Counted from the first letter of the stretch, positions 49,726-64,000 are shown. The stretch is 64,000 nt of DNA from Atrichornis clamosus (GCA_013400975.1 WBMZ01012788.1:30908-94907), one strand, 5' to 3'. The notes: generated by a model from the letters alone, not told the origin. A program made the numbers and translations.

Positions 49726-52700
49726 CTTCAAAATATAATTTAGACAAGTTTGGAACAACTCAGGAAGATTTCAGCAGTTTTCCTTTTGTTTTTCTAATCA
49801 CTGATATTTAGCACTGACTCAGGCTAATGTCTGTTGAGGTCTCCTTTCCCACACTGTCTCAGGCAGGTTATGCTACCCTCCTTCTCCTCCCTCTGAACAG
49901 AGACTTCCATCCAAATGTTACATAAAAAAGGTCATAGACCTAATGCATAGCAAGATTCCTATGCCACATGACACAGCCTGGGAAATGGTTTAATTGCTGT
50001 TGTTGAGGAAGAAATCCAATTAAAACAGGTTAAGTTTCCGGCTTCCTCAGCACTGGATCTGCATATGGATCTCTAGCTATCACAAGAATACTGCAACAAC
50101 AAACTAAGGGATTAAAACACATTTAAGTTTTCTAAACTGGACAGTGCTCAAACCAGTGGCATCTTGGAATTAAGCGCCACAGAAGCATTTTCTTGACTAA
50201 AGAAAAATGTATACATTTACATTATACCTTACAGTGATGTAAATAAGAATAAGCTCCAATACACATGCCAAATTACTGACACAGGCACAATTAAAGATAT
50301 TTACCTTGTATGAAATCATGAACCAAACTACCTACCTAATATCAGCGTAAACAGAAGAGAACTTCTGTGTAAAGCTGAACAAAAGGAAGTCACCCCCCAA
50401 AAAACACCTGTTAAACACTAAGGATTAAGCTGTCTTTAAGCTGATCCTATCATTGATAAGATCATGACTTTACAGTGCTCAGAACTACTTTTTCATGTTA
50501 AATACATGGAACAACATACAATACCAGCTTCCACAACTGTATTTTAGGAAGGTTCAGACTTTTACAATAATGGAAAAAGTTGTCAAAAGCCAGAGCTTTA
50601 TGAAGGAATTAAACAACTTTATGGCACACTTTACTGACAAGTGTCTACCCCACTCTGCATATACATACCTTTTCGGTGTTCCATAAATAAAACAAGTTTG
50701 TGGGAACAAGGTGTTGTACATGGAGATTACAGAGTATGAGAAAGGCAAAGGAATATCCAAGAACCTGAATACAGAGGGTTAAGATGCTGAACTTGAGAAT
50801 ATCTAAATATTGGAGCTCTTTCAAGTGCTTTTTAGCAGGATGCCAGACTTAGTTTTAAGCTAGACAAGAACTCACCACCACTGACTCTTAATACACACAG
50901 AAAAGTCTGCTACAAATTCCTACCAGGACTTCTTCTGCTTTACCTCACCAATGATTTTTACCTCATCCTTCCCAGGCTACCCACACACTTTCCTTGAACA
51001 AGTAACAACTGTAACTATGCCCATATGTTACAGCTCACTAGATTAACAAGTTAACACTTATGAGGTATTTTTCCTAGGTTCATAGCATGGTCAGGTTTGT
51101 TAAAGCCTGAATTCCTGGTCAACAGTCAATCACTTCAGCACTGGAAGACAGGCTTCTTACTTTCTACCAACCAGATGTTCCAACAGGTGCTGCCTGAACC
51201 TGTTCAATGCTTTTTCAGCTTCCAGTTGAACTGCTGCTCTCTGATGTCCTGAAAGGATTCACAGAGTAATACAGAACAAGTATCAGAAGAAGTTTCTCCA
51301 CTACTCTGCAGACACTCAGAATAAGCAGAGCTCTAAGCTTTCTACAGCTTGATCAAAATAATTAAGAACTAGATATATTACAACAGCCGATTGATAAGCC
51401 TTTGCTCTTGCAATCTGCTCTGTGACCCAATCACAATACTCAAAGAGTTGTCTCCTATACAGGTGACCTTTCATCCAACACTAATGCTTAACTGTGCCTT
51501 ACTAGCAAGCTACAACCTACTGCCCCCAAACACCTTCTAGCACCTCCAATCCCTATTAGCTACTGAAGATGCCAAATTAATTCCACTAAATTTGGATCTT
51601 TATTCTATGCTTTTCAAACTTTATTTGTATGTTTACTTTGCATTTAAAAGCTCCCCAGAGAGAACAGTTTTGGGACACAGATACTGCATACTGCTACTTG
51701 AAAACAGCCTGATCTGTCCAACACAAACTTCTTCCACAGAACTGAAAGCTGATGAAAACACTGCTTGCCAAAGATGCAGTTATCTATGAAAAAAATAATT
51801 TAAACTGTTTTCTATTAAATGTCTATTTTAACTAGTTAGAAAGTGGAGGGTATAAAGCAGCTAACATTGACTTTTCAAAACAGCAGTCTAGAGTTATTTT
51901 TTCATATATCAAGGGTGGCATATGCCATTAGCATATTACTGTAATAAATACTGCCATGTTAGTAAACAGTTGCCTGGTAAGAGCCTGAAAGTTTCAGGAG
52001 TGCTTTTTCCATTTTCAAGAAAAACTCTTCAGATGTGGTATAACAGTCTGTTATCCATTTTATAATGGATACTTTTTTCACTACAATGACAGTATAAACA
52101 TTCTGCTCATATTCAAGTATGACAGACATTCTCAGCCAAACACACCTGTTTTGGTTTGTTCTGTAACTCCATTAACTATAAGCTTAGTAAGTGATTACAC
52201 TTCCTTATCCTCGTCATACAAGACTTAACTGAAGTTACAGTACAGATTCAGGAGAGAAAATGAACAGGTCAGACTTGAGGGCATTAGAGCTATGAGTTTG
52301 CACTATGCAGTTGCTCAGCTGAGCTTCACTGTATCTCCCAAAAAGTACCAGGTACTGAAGGAAGCTAAAAATCCCAACTACATTTCTTGGGAGACATCCT
52401 AGTGAGTGTGGTCATCTAGATAAAACTGTAAGGCAAGTTAGTTCCTCTAATCCAAATGTACATGAAAGTCTTGTGTACTTCACAGAAGGTAGTTTCCAAC
52501 TATTACATATATTTATCCAAAGTTCCTACTTTTGTACATATCATCGTTTCAAACCCCTTCTCTAACACAAATACCTCAGAAGGGACAGGAATAGAATACA
52601 ATCATTAGCTTCTTATGCTTGTGCAGACCCTTTTCACACTACACTTCAGCACATGAAACTTAAGCAGTTGGTCAAAAATACAGATTGCATCCATACAAGT

Positions 52701-55700
52701 GGATGGAACTCTAGTTTACTGTCATAACCTGGAATACTATTAACTAGTAACAAACTACCTTGATTTTGGATGTATCTAAGCTAAACTTCAACATTTAAAT
52801 CACTATATTCTACCACAGGTTGAGCTGCTGCTTCTAGCTGCCACAGGTCTGGGCTTGCTCTAGTCACTTCCTGCATTTGATGTTGTCAACAGAAAGTCCA
52901 GACCCTTCTGAAGTAGGCTTTTTAACTAGGTAGATAATAAACATAAAGCAAGGGTAGGAGTTTACAAGCCCCAACTCAGCTATGCCTCACAGTTGGGTGA
53001 GAATTTGAGGAAATACAGTAGTTTGCATCTCCTCTACTTTTCACACTCAGTGGCCTCTGAGCAGCATTCCTGAGTACATAGGCACAAAACTGGGTTCTTG
53101 AATTCCTTGCCTCAGTTGTTCAAAGCTCAGGCATGGCAGGTTAACACCTTTAGAACGCCTTCCCCTTAAGGAATATAAGCACAGAGATTCCCATGGAAGC
53201 AACTATATTTCATGGTATAGCTATAACATTTATGACAACATCTAGAATCAGTGGTATAAAACTGAACACTTTTACATGCTTTTGCACTTCATTTTCCCCC
53301 TCCTTTAGTTAGCCTTTAGCGTGCAGGTAGACATTTTACATCGAAGTCAGGCATGTAGAGTCCTTCAATCTAAAGTGTTACAAAAATACAGTAACGAAGA
53401 ACTGTCCCTTTGCTTCAGAAAACAAATTACTATTTAAAGAAATCCCCTTAGTGCAGACTATTTCCAGAAACAGGGCCTCTCCTTTCCTGAGAAACAAAGT
53501 CTGTTTTTCCAAGTACTTCTCACAGGATAGCCTACCTTCCTTCCCTAGGTCAGTAGTGCCATTAAATTATATTTCTTTACATCCACATATATAGAGAGAC
53601 ACTCTCACTGAACCAAAGTTTAGCAGAAAAGTACTCTTTGATGAGGACTACAGCTTCTACCCAGTCAGTTTCCAAGCTGTGTTACAGCAAACACATTAGA
53701 GCAAGAACAGTTTTGGCTAAACTACTTTTCACAAAGTATTTGTAATGATGGAAGACTATTACCCATAGAAGGGAATTATGAAATAAGATTGAAGTTCTAT
53801 TATTGTTACAGCCTTGCTTATTTTCACATAACTGCACAGGTGATGTAAACAGAGTTGTTCCCTCAACATTCCCCTTCTTCCAAACCTACCAAAACTTACG
53901 AGTTCCCTTTCCATTCCTCTGTCCCTCTCCCAAAATAGTAAGTAGGCAACAAAAATATGGAACAGTAAATTATTCTAATGAGATACTTGCAATGCTATGA
54001 AGTACAATAATACCACTCAGTATGGAGATGCTGCACTCCAGTACTGAACCTAAAGTGTTGCTATAAGCCAAGCCCCTGTCTGTTGACCTAAGCATTAATG
54101 ACTACATGTTCCAGTTCCTCCCACAGTGATAGTGGAGGGAAATGGAAGAGGTGAGGTGTAGAAGAGGAACCAATGCTTAGGTATATGTGCCACTACAGAG
54201 TAACTAAGAATTCTCAGTGCTTTTGTAAAAAGTGTTTATCTGGAATACTCTATCTCCTCACAGCTGGCCTTGGTCAAGAGACATTCCAGCTGAAAAACAG
54301 GAGACTGCTCTTAAGAAGTTAACTAATAAAGTCTGTATTATTTAGCCTGGCAACAAGGTTATAAATGCTTTCTGTTAAGTGCCAAGGGTAAAACATCACC
54401 AAAAGAAAATAACTTAAAAAGAAAGGATAGTATTGATGTAGTTAGCAGGCAAACAGTTATGAGAAACTTTCAGGCTGGAAATTAAGACAATCCTAAATTT
54501 TGAGAAATGACATGCTGAAAGAATATCCCAGGAGGACCGAAGAAGTAAAAAGGCAAGTATGAAAAGAAAACCAATGCATGCACTTAAATCTAACTTTTAG
54601 CCATCTAAAAAGCAGCTAAGCGATATATCAACAATATTAGCAAATTATAGTTTTGACATTACAAGGTCTCTTACTAAGTTTACTCCTGGAGAATCTACAT
54701 TGTCCTTACAGACAACTAGCAAATAACAAGTTCTCTTGTTCTACTAGGCCCACAAAGAGAGAGAGGAGATGCTCATGCTGCTCAGGTATAAAAATCTCTT
54801 TAAAGGCTCAGTTCCTAGAAAACACTAGTTTCCCCACTTGGATCTTTTTGTTAAGGAAGTAACTAGAACACCATTCTTGTTATCGTAATACCCATTCCCT
54901 TTATCAGAAGGTAAAAAGTCAAAGACACTGCAAAGAAGCAAACCTGTATTATCTGCAATTTGTGAAGCTTTTCTTGTCCCATGGTACCTACCACTGAAGC
55001 TCTGCTCTGACTGATGAGAGAAAACCTGTCCTACACCTTCTCCTGGGAAGGAGGAGGGGAGGCAGAAGACAACCCTCCACAAAGCAAGTTATTGCAGTAA
55101 GCAGCAAGTTCTAGGATTTAAAAATAAAAACCACAAACCATACACCACACTTTTGGATAGGGTTAGTCTGTGCAGAGGTTGTTTACCCAGCTTGAGCCTT
55201 CTATTGCTGTGTCACTCTGTGCCCATATGTTCACATTTGATATCTGCCACATGTGGGGAGCGGGGGGGGAGGAGGAAACATGCCAGTGTTAATAAATTCC
55301 AAAAGCCAAATCAGTTACTCCATTTTTTGCAAAGAGCTCCATGTAGAACTAGCAGACAAAAACACAGGAGTGCTGTGAAAGTGCAAGAGAAATTTTGTAA
55401 TTGAGTTACTAACATTCAAGACAATTGGTATTTCAGAATGGGTTACAGAACAGAGAAAGTCAAAATACTAGCTTAACTCTGCTGTTAGATCAATTAGCAG
55501 TTATCACCTGCTACGTGGTTTTGATTTGCATCTTACTGAGCTGACTTTCCAAACAGCCTGACATTATTTTGGTGAAGAAAACAGCATTGCAAATCTGCAA
55601 GTCTAAGGAAGAAACCAATTCATAGTTGAAGGGGAACAGCTTTTAAATTAAAACACACCACACAATTTTGTGATGCAGTGGTCTACTTAGCCTACTTCTG

Positions 55701-56436
55701 ATTAAGTTTTTAAGATGCTCCAACACTAAAATAAGATTAAAATTAACTGCATTAATAGTACAGATGAGTTCTAATAGTGTTTCCAGTAATTTCAAGTAGA
55801 TGTGAAACTGCAACAACAAAACAGATGCCACAAACAGAAGCAACACTACTTTAGAACAGACTGCTGAGAACGGGTCAAGGGAGTTGACCGTGTTTCTGGC
55901 GACGTTACAGGTGTTACCAGCAGGACTCAGTTAGCATTTAAGTGTGAGATCTCATCTGAGCACATCAAGTAAAGAGTTTTGAAAAACAGATGATACAATT
56001 GTTTATCCATTGACTTGTTACCTAATATGAATCTACTTTATTTGAACTACAAGAATAGTTTTAGCAGCTTTTGGCTAAGTCTATGACAGAGGAAAAGGCC
56101 TGATGCACCCTAGGAATTTACTTTACTCCAGGCAACCTCTGGAAGCCATAAAGCATAGCAACAAGTGTGTTCACTGCACTGTATTTCAAATAGACAGATT
56201 GACATTACTTTTGCCTGTAACTTCAGTGAAGTCGCACAGACAACCTCACATATTAAGTGTATTCTCAAAAATTATCTCATCATTACATTTCTATTTACCT
56301 CAAGTTTCCAAATACACAGTTCTCAGGTTCTAGCTGACTTGAGTTCTTCCCCATAGAGCACAATCAAGTTAGAATCTTCAGTGCCATTCTGTTCCAACTC
56401 CAGTCTGGGTTAGACAGTATGACACGAACCTCTAAG

Positions 56437-56441
<5 letters not shown>

Positions 56442-56470
<29 letters not shown>
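56442..56470 (+). repeat. Poly(A) tract, 29 A
   Basis: Uninterrupted run of 29 A in intron 1. No recognisable retroelement precedes it, so whether it is a retroposon tail or slippage is unclear. Confidence 0.9.
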
Positions 56471-56472
<2 letters not shown>

Positions 56473-59400
56473 TGTGGCTGTAGTGCTCAAATACTTCAAC
56501 TTTAATAGAATGCATTTTAGTGGTACCATTCTTTCACATACTAAATTTTTCAAAATTCATCTCTCCTCTTTACAGTTAATCTGAAGAGAGCTCAGTTTCC
56601 ATGTGCTCCATGAAGCATTTAAACGTGCAGACTGAAGTGTGCAACAGCATTTCCCTTAAGATGCTTCTTCCAGTTGTAGTTACAAAGTGCTGATGAAAGT
56701 TCTGAGGGGCTGTCAAGAGTCAGGTATCCAGCATGGCTACATTCACTTGCAAGTCTACAAATATGCAGCAGAATTATATCAACTTAAAGGCTGTCATGCA
56801 ATTTGACAAATGCATATTTACTATCTTACTTTTGGCAAAGAAATGTATTTGTTCTTCTGCCAAGCTTCTTGTAACTGAGTAAGGCAGTGAAACTAACTTC
56901 TTTAATCCAGTCTTATGGTATAAGGCAGGTCTTAACCTTTACTACCAGTATTTTCTTGTAGCAAATTATCTGCTAAAAACAGGCAGAATAGTACCAGAGT
57001 AGAATATGGCAGCATGCACTGTCATTACATAAACCTGAAAAACATTGTGGAATAGACTGCACCAGATCTTTAAAGCACAAATTTTAACACTTGGAATCCT
57101 GGCATAAAGTTTGCCAAATTTATGCATCTTCCATCCCTTTCATTAAATGAGATTCAGCTGAAGTTGTGTTCTCCAGCTATTTAACTTAAAGAGCTGAAAC
57201 CTAGCCATGTAGCTTCTCAGGTGCTGTTTGTTCAGGTTTATTCCCACAGCTCCTGTCTGCATGTCCTTGTTCAAGTGAGCTATTTCCTGCCTTCCCCCCA
57301 CCCCTGCAGAGTGGATGAGTTCATCAGGTCATCATACCTGAAACAACTGTAAAGTTCAAAACAAATTAAGTTTTAAGAAGAAATTACAGTTCCCAGTCAG
57401 TAAGTTGATTATTAATGAAGTATATCCTCAAAATAAAGAGGAAGAAAACACTCACTCTCCAAGGAAGGCAGAGTTCCAAGTTTATATTCAGCATACAGCC
57501 TATAAATATGTATCCTCAGTTACTTTCTTCATTAGTTCTCTTTAAATGCACAGCCACATCTCACCTATGATCAGAAGATTCAGTTACACTGCACACACCT
57601 TCCAGGACAGGACACTCCCTACACTGAATCAGCTAATTACATAAGGGATTTGACATTAGAAGACACAGAATATTATTAACTTGGATAAGATGCCACTCTC
57701 TAGCTCTGATATTAACCACATCTTACAATATTACCTTGTTCAAAAACACACATCTACCACATGTTCCACAAAGGTATATATGATGTAAAGACAGTTTCTC
57801 CTCACCTAACACTAAGAGTTAAAGTAAGCAACTAATCATTATACCAGTATCAAGGACATTTAATGCAAGTCCCTTTATGAGTGGGTGAAACCCAAGTGTG
57901 TGTTTTTCATTTTCTTTAGGCATGGAGGTAAAGGGTAGAAGGGCAGACATAGGGAATGTTGAAGTCCCCCATCAATAGTGTAACTATGCATTGTTTCCAT
58001 CTTTCCTTTTCAGTGCCTCAAATCATTTATATGCTCCTGCTCCTAAAAAAATGCATGTTTTCAACTTAAAAGATCAAGAGTGTATTTTTGATTTCCACAT
58101 TTATTTACCTGTACTTCTACTTTTACATCTAAGCAGTCTTGGACTAGAGCAGAGGTACAGAACAGACTTCAAGGACATAAAAGCCCACAGTACAGAGAGA
58201 TCATTTCTCCTACCCAGAGCCGATAAGACAAACTATAACAAGCTCAAAGTAAGGCAAGTAAGACAAAAGTCAGATATGGAGAAAGATGAGAGAGAACAAA
58301 ACAGCATACATGCCTTCTAGAAGCAAACATAGCATAAGAGTAGATCTAGTTACCTTGGGGCATGACTTTGTCACAGACCTATTTTTCCTAACAGTTTTAC
58401 TATTAGAAGCTACACCTGAAAATCAAAGTAAAAAAGTACAGTTACTGCTCTGCATTAATAACAATTGATATTAACGATGCTTCAAACAGCCAGCAACAAT
58501 ACTGCAGGAGGTGCATATTGCTAGTATTAAGTCTAATGTCCATCTCAGGACTAGACAGCCATCTGAAGTTTAAAACCTCATTCCCAAAGAAAACTTATGT
58601 GCATCAGAAAATAAAGAAAATGTTTGTATTCTTTCATTTCCACCTTTACAAAAGTCTGGCAATTATCTGCCCTTCTTTACACTAAGTTTACTTATTTGGA
58701 TGTCATGCAATACAACAAGGGTTGTCAGTAACAAGTTGCTCTGAAAGCAGAATAAACATGAAATAACCTTGCTTTTCAGATCTTAAAAAAAGCCATCTTG
58801 TTCAACAAGTACCAGAGACCTCAGCTTCCATTTTGAAACACCAAATTACTCCCTACAACTCAAGGTTCACATTCCAGACAATGACTCAGACCCTTTCATA
58901 CCTTTTATGAAGGTCAGATCTTTGCAGTTCAGCATGTGCACTTCATTGTTGACACTATCAAAGCAGATCATTCAGAAAACACTGAGAAAATGGGATTATC
59001 CCCCTGCTCCATGAGCCAGCATGGTATTACTACACACTGGTAGAGTCCTCACAGTTTTCTTCTCCACACATAGCTTCGTAGGTTTGTTAGGGGTTTGGGA
59101 GTTTTTTCCCCCCCCCTTTCTTATCACTCAAGAAAATGGAGCTCTTTTTATCAGTTGTGATCAATGAAAAACTATTTATTCAAGGGTAGAAAAAGTCAAA
59201 CGTGAGAACAGCCAAGTAACTTCCTGAGGTCCTCTCCAAACTGGCTTACTATATGAGTCATAAAAAGAGGCCTGTCTGGAGCAACTGAAGGCAACTATGG
59301 CTGGAACACCATTGCTAGTACTTCTCATGCATCTTCGATATTGAAGTCCAGTATTAAATTACCATGATTAACTTTTCTGATAATACATCTAAGTTTTCCA

Positions 59401-62400
59401 GTTTTCCTACACAAAAGTCTTCACTTCCAGAGTTGACCATCTACTGCTCTTAGACATGGCAGTCTTCTGCCATATTTGTACTGAGTACATTCATGAGTCA
59501 AGTAAGACTGGCAACACTCAGTACATTGCAAGACAAGCCTTATTATAGACAGTGAGAGTAAACAGATTGGTTCTGTGTGCTCCAACCCTGGCTGCCAGAC
59601 AGAATTGAAGGAGAGTATGACTGCATATTTACACAGTTAGATTCTACCAACTTGATGGCAGGATTAGGAGAACAATTGCTCCTCAAACTAAACTTCATAC
59701 TAAAGCAACCATTGCTGCTGATATGTGAAAGCAGGCAGGAGAAGCCAGCTGACTTAGCCCTGTCCTCCACACAGACTGTACACTTGATTTGTAGCTAGAA
59801 CTTCTTTATTTACAGAAGACTGCTGAATTCATGTTTTAAAGTTAATTGTTTTGTTAAAAAAAGACATCCTGAAACAAGTGGCTACGTACAAGTATTTTTT
59901 TCATTATTGATCACCACTGAGAACCCTGAAAATAGTGTTGCTCCTTGAGAAGCACTTTATTTCATATAAATTGAAAAAAAAATACATCAGGAGGAAAAAA
60001 TTTAATACGACTTTGTTTTGCAGTTACCAACCTCATGTCCCAAACTAAAACTGAGCTGTGAAAGCACTCAGCCAGAAGTTGTTTTGTATACTGCGATAAA
60101 TTTATTATGATATGATATAGACATTACAATACTAAGAGCAAATTTAAAGTATTACTTCTTCAGAAAACTAAACATACTGACCCAAAGGTAATCTGTTACT
60201 CTATCCCCCTCCAAAAAAAAAAGAAGAAAAGAATCTGATGTACTACCTTCAGTCAGTACTGAATGGGGAAGTGACAGTTCATGAAGAGAGTGTAACGGAG
60301 TCTACAGACTGCTTTTTAGGAAGTGTTACTAATTTGACAAATGATGAACAGGGCACTGATCATCCAACAGGCCAACTGCAGATCCCAGAAACATCTGGGG
60401 TTAAGTTTTTTACAATGCAGTAGTATACCATGTCGCACAACTTTGGGATTAGATTATACTTCGTCACAATAATTTAGCCTCAGTGTGACAAGAGGCAGGC
60501 CCTTGATCAAAAGTGTTCTACATGATGCTTACCAATCAGTTTGTTAAAAAATACAGAATGGCCTATAAATACAAGATGAACACAGATAGCTGTGAGATTA
60601 ATTTAGCTGCAAATTAAGTATAAACAGTTCAGTCAAACAATAACTTTCCTACTTGTGCTTCAGCTTCATCAGTTACAAACAAAAGGAATTTAATCAGGTT
60701 CTGTTTCTGGATTGCTGCAAAGTAACTGTACTTATCAATGATGTAAGGATCCACACAGCAATTCATCATCTTTCCACTGATGGCATTAAAGCCAAATACA
60801 TTATATTTTTGCTACACTGCTGCAGAAGGAATAGTGTTGCTGTTGCCTATAGTTTTAGGCCTCAAATTTAGGAATTATTTTTAAAAGAACAAATTTTTGT
60901 TACAGTTTTCTTTTCTGTAATATTTACACTGTGGATTTGAAGACAAACAGTCAAAATGCAATATAAACAGGAAAATTACAAAAAAACCCCAAACTTGCAT
61001 ATGATTCCTGATTAGGAATGACAGTTTTGATTACTAATTTACTGGGAAGATGCAGACTGTTTCCCCTAATGGTCACTTTGGCCTGAAGAACATTTGCAAG
61101 ACATCAAAAGCCTCCATTTTCATAAGCTTTTACTCAACAGGTTGGCACTCCTACTGAAGTAGATCTGCTGTATTAGTAAGTACTAGTGTCACACTGTGGA
61201 TGACCTACAATTTTTCTACTAACAGCTAAGAATTGTTTAGGTTCCTACCTATGGAAACATCTGGAGACTGAAGACTTAAAGGTTGTTATTTCAAGTTTAC
61301 TACTCACATTTTTTTCAGAAACACACAAGGAATGGAAAAGAAAAAATAAATCTGATTACCTATATTTCTAACACAACAACAGGATACACCAAACAATAAA
61401 AATTAAAAATAACTTTCCATTTAAGATCAAAACCAGTTTATATGCAGAACTGGACTGTTCACAATCAGCTGCACTTTACAAATATAGAAACTACTACAGG
61501 TTAAAAACAGGTGTATTTCCAAAAACTTTAAGTATAATTTAGAGAATTTATTTACCAGAACACTGTTTTTAAACTTCTTAGTTCAAATATAACATATTTT
61601 CTTAAAATAACAGCTGCAAAAACTGGAATACTAATATATTCATAAATACATTTCATTCCTATCAATATTTATTAAGTAGGCTACCAAACAACAGAAAGCT
61701 GGAGTTATTTTTCAAGTGCTTTCATGTCCATTATATTTTTAATAGATATAAAACAAAATATATTTAAAACTTTCAGCTTAATGAAAAACTTAATAAATCT
61801 CAGAAGCCTCAGAAATCAAATACCAAAAAAACCCCACCAAAAACCCCAACCCTGTACAATTACAACTCTAGTTTTGGGCATAGAAAAGAGAGAGAACTGG
61901 AAAGGAGTATAGCAGCGATAAACAGAAGTAATCACAGCAATGTTTGCTACCTTTTAAAGTCTTACAAAAGTATAACCACAGTGACAGTTCCCATAAAAAA
62001 AATCTTGAAAAATTAATTTAAGTGCTCAGAATTCCTCTTCTTTCTCATTATGATAAATGTACTTCAAATTTATCAGCTGGTAACTACTCAGCTCCTCTTT
62101 CTGACAGCCTTTAAAGCACCAGGAAGCTCAATATTCATAATACACACAATGCATAAATTGTGGAAGATACCCTGTTTGAGTGAAGTTTTGCATTACAGCG
62201 TTAAAAGCTCTAGATAAATATTATTTCTGCTGAACAAGGCAGGAAGAAAAAAAAAACCTGAATAGTCTTTTTGAGAGAAAAATAAAGTATTTAAAATAAA
62301 AATTATTACTGGATTGCTACGCATTATAAAAACACTCCCAAAACAAACTACACTCTCTCTAAAAATGCTCCTAAGTTCCATGCCAGACTAACAGAACAAA

Positions 62401-62559
62401 TTTAGGCCAGTACCAAGCACTCATTTCTTCCCCGTGTGTAAATGCGACACAATCAGGCCTCACATGCAGGCCTCTCTCTCCAACACAGGCAGGACCTTTG
62501 TTCGATACGTCGATGTTTTTCCCCCAAAGCCCTTGACATAACTTTCCATTCTTTCCCCT

Positions 62560-62880
62560 ATTATTTTCCGGTTCCCCGTCTAGACTTTGGGACTCCCGAG
62601 CCGCGAAAACCCCCGCCTGCCGGAGAGCCCGTGCACTCGGAAGGGGGAAGGGGGAACAATAAAAAAGTTGGACACAGGAAGACGGGCCTGCAGGTCTGGC
62701 GAGAGCCCCGGCCTCGGTTCGTTCCCCAGCCCCGGATCACCGGGGTGGCAGCCGGGAGCCCCAGTGCCACCAGCCCCCCCAGACTTATCCCACTGCCCAA
62801 CCCCCCGGGAAGAGGGAAGGAGGAAGAGCCAGGCAGGAAAGGCAGAACCCAGCGTTTGATCAGCCTCCAAGTACGACGCA
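62560..62880. promoter_or_regulatory. GC-rich block next to the main CpG island
   Basis: A separate GC-rich segment with scattered CpGs and runs of C and G, about 400 bp from the main island across a more mixed-composition gap. It may be the shore of the island or a secondary regulatory segment in TRIP12 intron 1. Overlapping open frames on both strands here reflect GC-richness, not genes. Confidence 0.4.
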
Positions 62881-63289
62881 TTATGCAAGCAAACGCAAGG
62901 ACCAGGCAACTTGCTTCTTGACTGAAAACAAGAAAAACATCAGCTCTAAAACATTTAGCTGCGAAAATAATCCCTTTCGTGGGCAGCCAGCTTTATGACT
63001 CCGACCCCACGGGCGCCTCCGTTTTCTGCCCACCTTCTTCCTCCCCCCAAAAAAGCTTGTGAAATATGGACGTCGGCCGATTGTTTAGCATTTTCACCGA
63101 GCCGGGCAGGGGGGGAAAGAAAGAGAAATTGCTATTTTTTCCTTTAAGATATTCGATAGCTCCTTTAGGGGGGGAAAAAAGGGAGCAAAGAAAGGACCAC
63201 TAGGAAAAAGGGGACCAAATGGAGTGGGGGAGGGAAGATGGGGAAGGGCATCGAAATCGGCACGGCAGTGTCAACACTGACACTGCCCT

Positions 63290-64000
63290 TTTGTATCAGC
63301 AGCCACACAGGGCCCGCGGAGGGGCGGGCGCGCTGCGCCCCCCCGCTAGCCGGCCCGGGAGAGGCGAGGTGGCCCCGGTACCCCTGCCCGACGGGATGGG
63401 GGGGCGAGGGATGTCCCCGCAGCGGGCTCGGGGACAGCCTAGCCATTTTGTCAGCTCCGTTTCCACCCCTTCCCTCCACGGCCAGGGCCCCATTCCACCC
63501 CTCCGGGCCGCCCCACACACTCACCAGCGCGGCGCCGTGTCAGTCCCGGCTCCCCTTCGCCCCCCCACCCCCATCTGCAACAATGCTCCGGGATGGCGCC
63601 GCTCCCCTCCCCCTGCCCCGGGCCGCCAGGAAGGGCAGCTCGGCTAATGCTGGGGATGACACAACAGGCCCGGCCCGGAGTCTGCCGAGGGGCCCAGCAA
63701 GCGCCCCGCCGCCCCGCGCCCGCCCTCCCGGCGCCCCCTGACCGAGCGGCGGGGCCCCGGGTACCTAGTTTGTCCCGGTGCGGCCTCCGCAGACGCTCCG
63801 TGCCTCCCTCCTCCCAGCAGCAGCCGCCTCGCTTCCCTTCAATTATCAGCTGAAGCCGCAGCACCGAGCGGCGCCTCGTCCGCCGCCTCCGCCGCCGAAC
63901 CCCTTCCAGCGGCGCGAGGAGGAGGCCGCGGGACTACTTTCTCCCGGCACCGGGGCCCCGCCGGGGCCCGCGCGCGCCCCGGGCCGGCGGGCGGCCCCTG
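63290..64000 (-). promoter_or_regulatory. TRIP12: CpG-island promoter region of TRIP12
   Basis: Base composition changes abruptly from AT-rich intron to a very GC- and CpG-rich block that runs off the right edge, with a GC-box-like GGGGCGGG near 63324. There is no obvious TATA box. This is typical of a dispersed housekeeping promoter. In other vertebrates FBXO36 lies head-to-head with TRIP12, so this may be half of a bidirectional promoter, but no FBXO36 coding sequence is visible. The transcription start cannot be fixed from sequence alone. Confidence 0.75.
63525..63870 (-). other. TRIP12: Candidate non-coding first exon of TRIP12 (5' UTR); start not fixed
   Basis: On the minus strand a good donor (CTG|GTGAGTG) lies at 63525/63524 inside the CpG island. 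A second, weaker donor (CTAG|GTACCC) sits at 63765/63764. Either could splice to the start-codon exon at 37753. The upstream limit shown is arbitrary because the transcription start is not visible. The existence of a UTR exon in this island is inferred from the acceptor directly in front of the start-codon exon. Confidence 0.5.

Noticed and set aside
62442..62921. 159-codon plus-strand open frame
   Set aside because: Lies in GC-rich DNA where overlapping frames on both strands are also open; composition is Pro/Arg/Gly-rich with no recognised domain.
63238..63741. 167-codon plus-strand frame and several overlapping frames in the CpG island
   Set aside because: Open frames on both strands of a CpG island are expected from low stop-codon density; no protein family recognised, and none resembles FBXO36.

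Overview
The window is vertebrate nuclear DNA, almost certainly avian. It has long AT-rich introns, many small phase-consistent exons, a GC-rich CpG-island promoter, CR1 LINE copies whose tails read like the bird consensus, and a solo LTR of a type I recognise from bird endogenous retroviruses. There are no operons, tRNAs, rRNAs or CRISPR arrays.

One gene dominates: TRIP12, the HECT-type E3 ubiquitin ligase of the ubiquitin-fusion-degradation pathway, on the minus strand. Its 5' end lies in the CpG island at the right edge. A 25.8 kb first intron separates that from the start codon at 37740. Twenty-seven coding exons (called CE1 to CE27 here) then run leftward and leave the window at position 1, inside an acidic stretch. 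Joined, they give 4,158 nt (1,386 codons, including the cassette exon), with no stop or frameshift and with compatible phases at all 26 junctions. This covers the disordered basic N-terminus, the armadillo-like region, the WWE domain and the linker. The catalytic HECT domain lies beyond the left edge.

Region by region: 1-18.6 kb holds 24 exons with short introns, plus an antisense CR1 scrap carrying a 40-A run. 18.6-27.5 kb is an 8.9 kb intron with a 1.5 kb broken CR1 in sense orientation and a second short CR1 tail. 27.5-29.4 kb holds the largest exon (800 nt) and a 126-nt in-frame cassette exon. 29.4-37.6 kb is an intron with nothing recognised. 37.64-37.75 kb is the start-codon exon. 37.8-63.5 kb is intron 1, with a CR1 tail, the LTR (which contains an assembly duplication around an N) and three exon-like segments clustered at 46.0-49.7 kb. 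63.3-64.0 kb is the promoter.

I found no new multi-gene system. The most useful leads are the three unexplained exon-like segments in intron 1, two of which could add in-frame N-termini; a 15-nt tandem acceptor; a duplicated 3' splice-site region; and an assembly error at 40520-40698. All gene identification is from memory of the family and reading of the sequence; no search was run.
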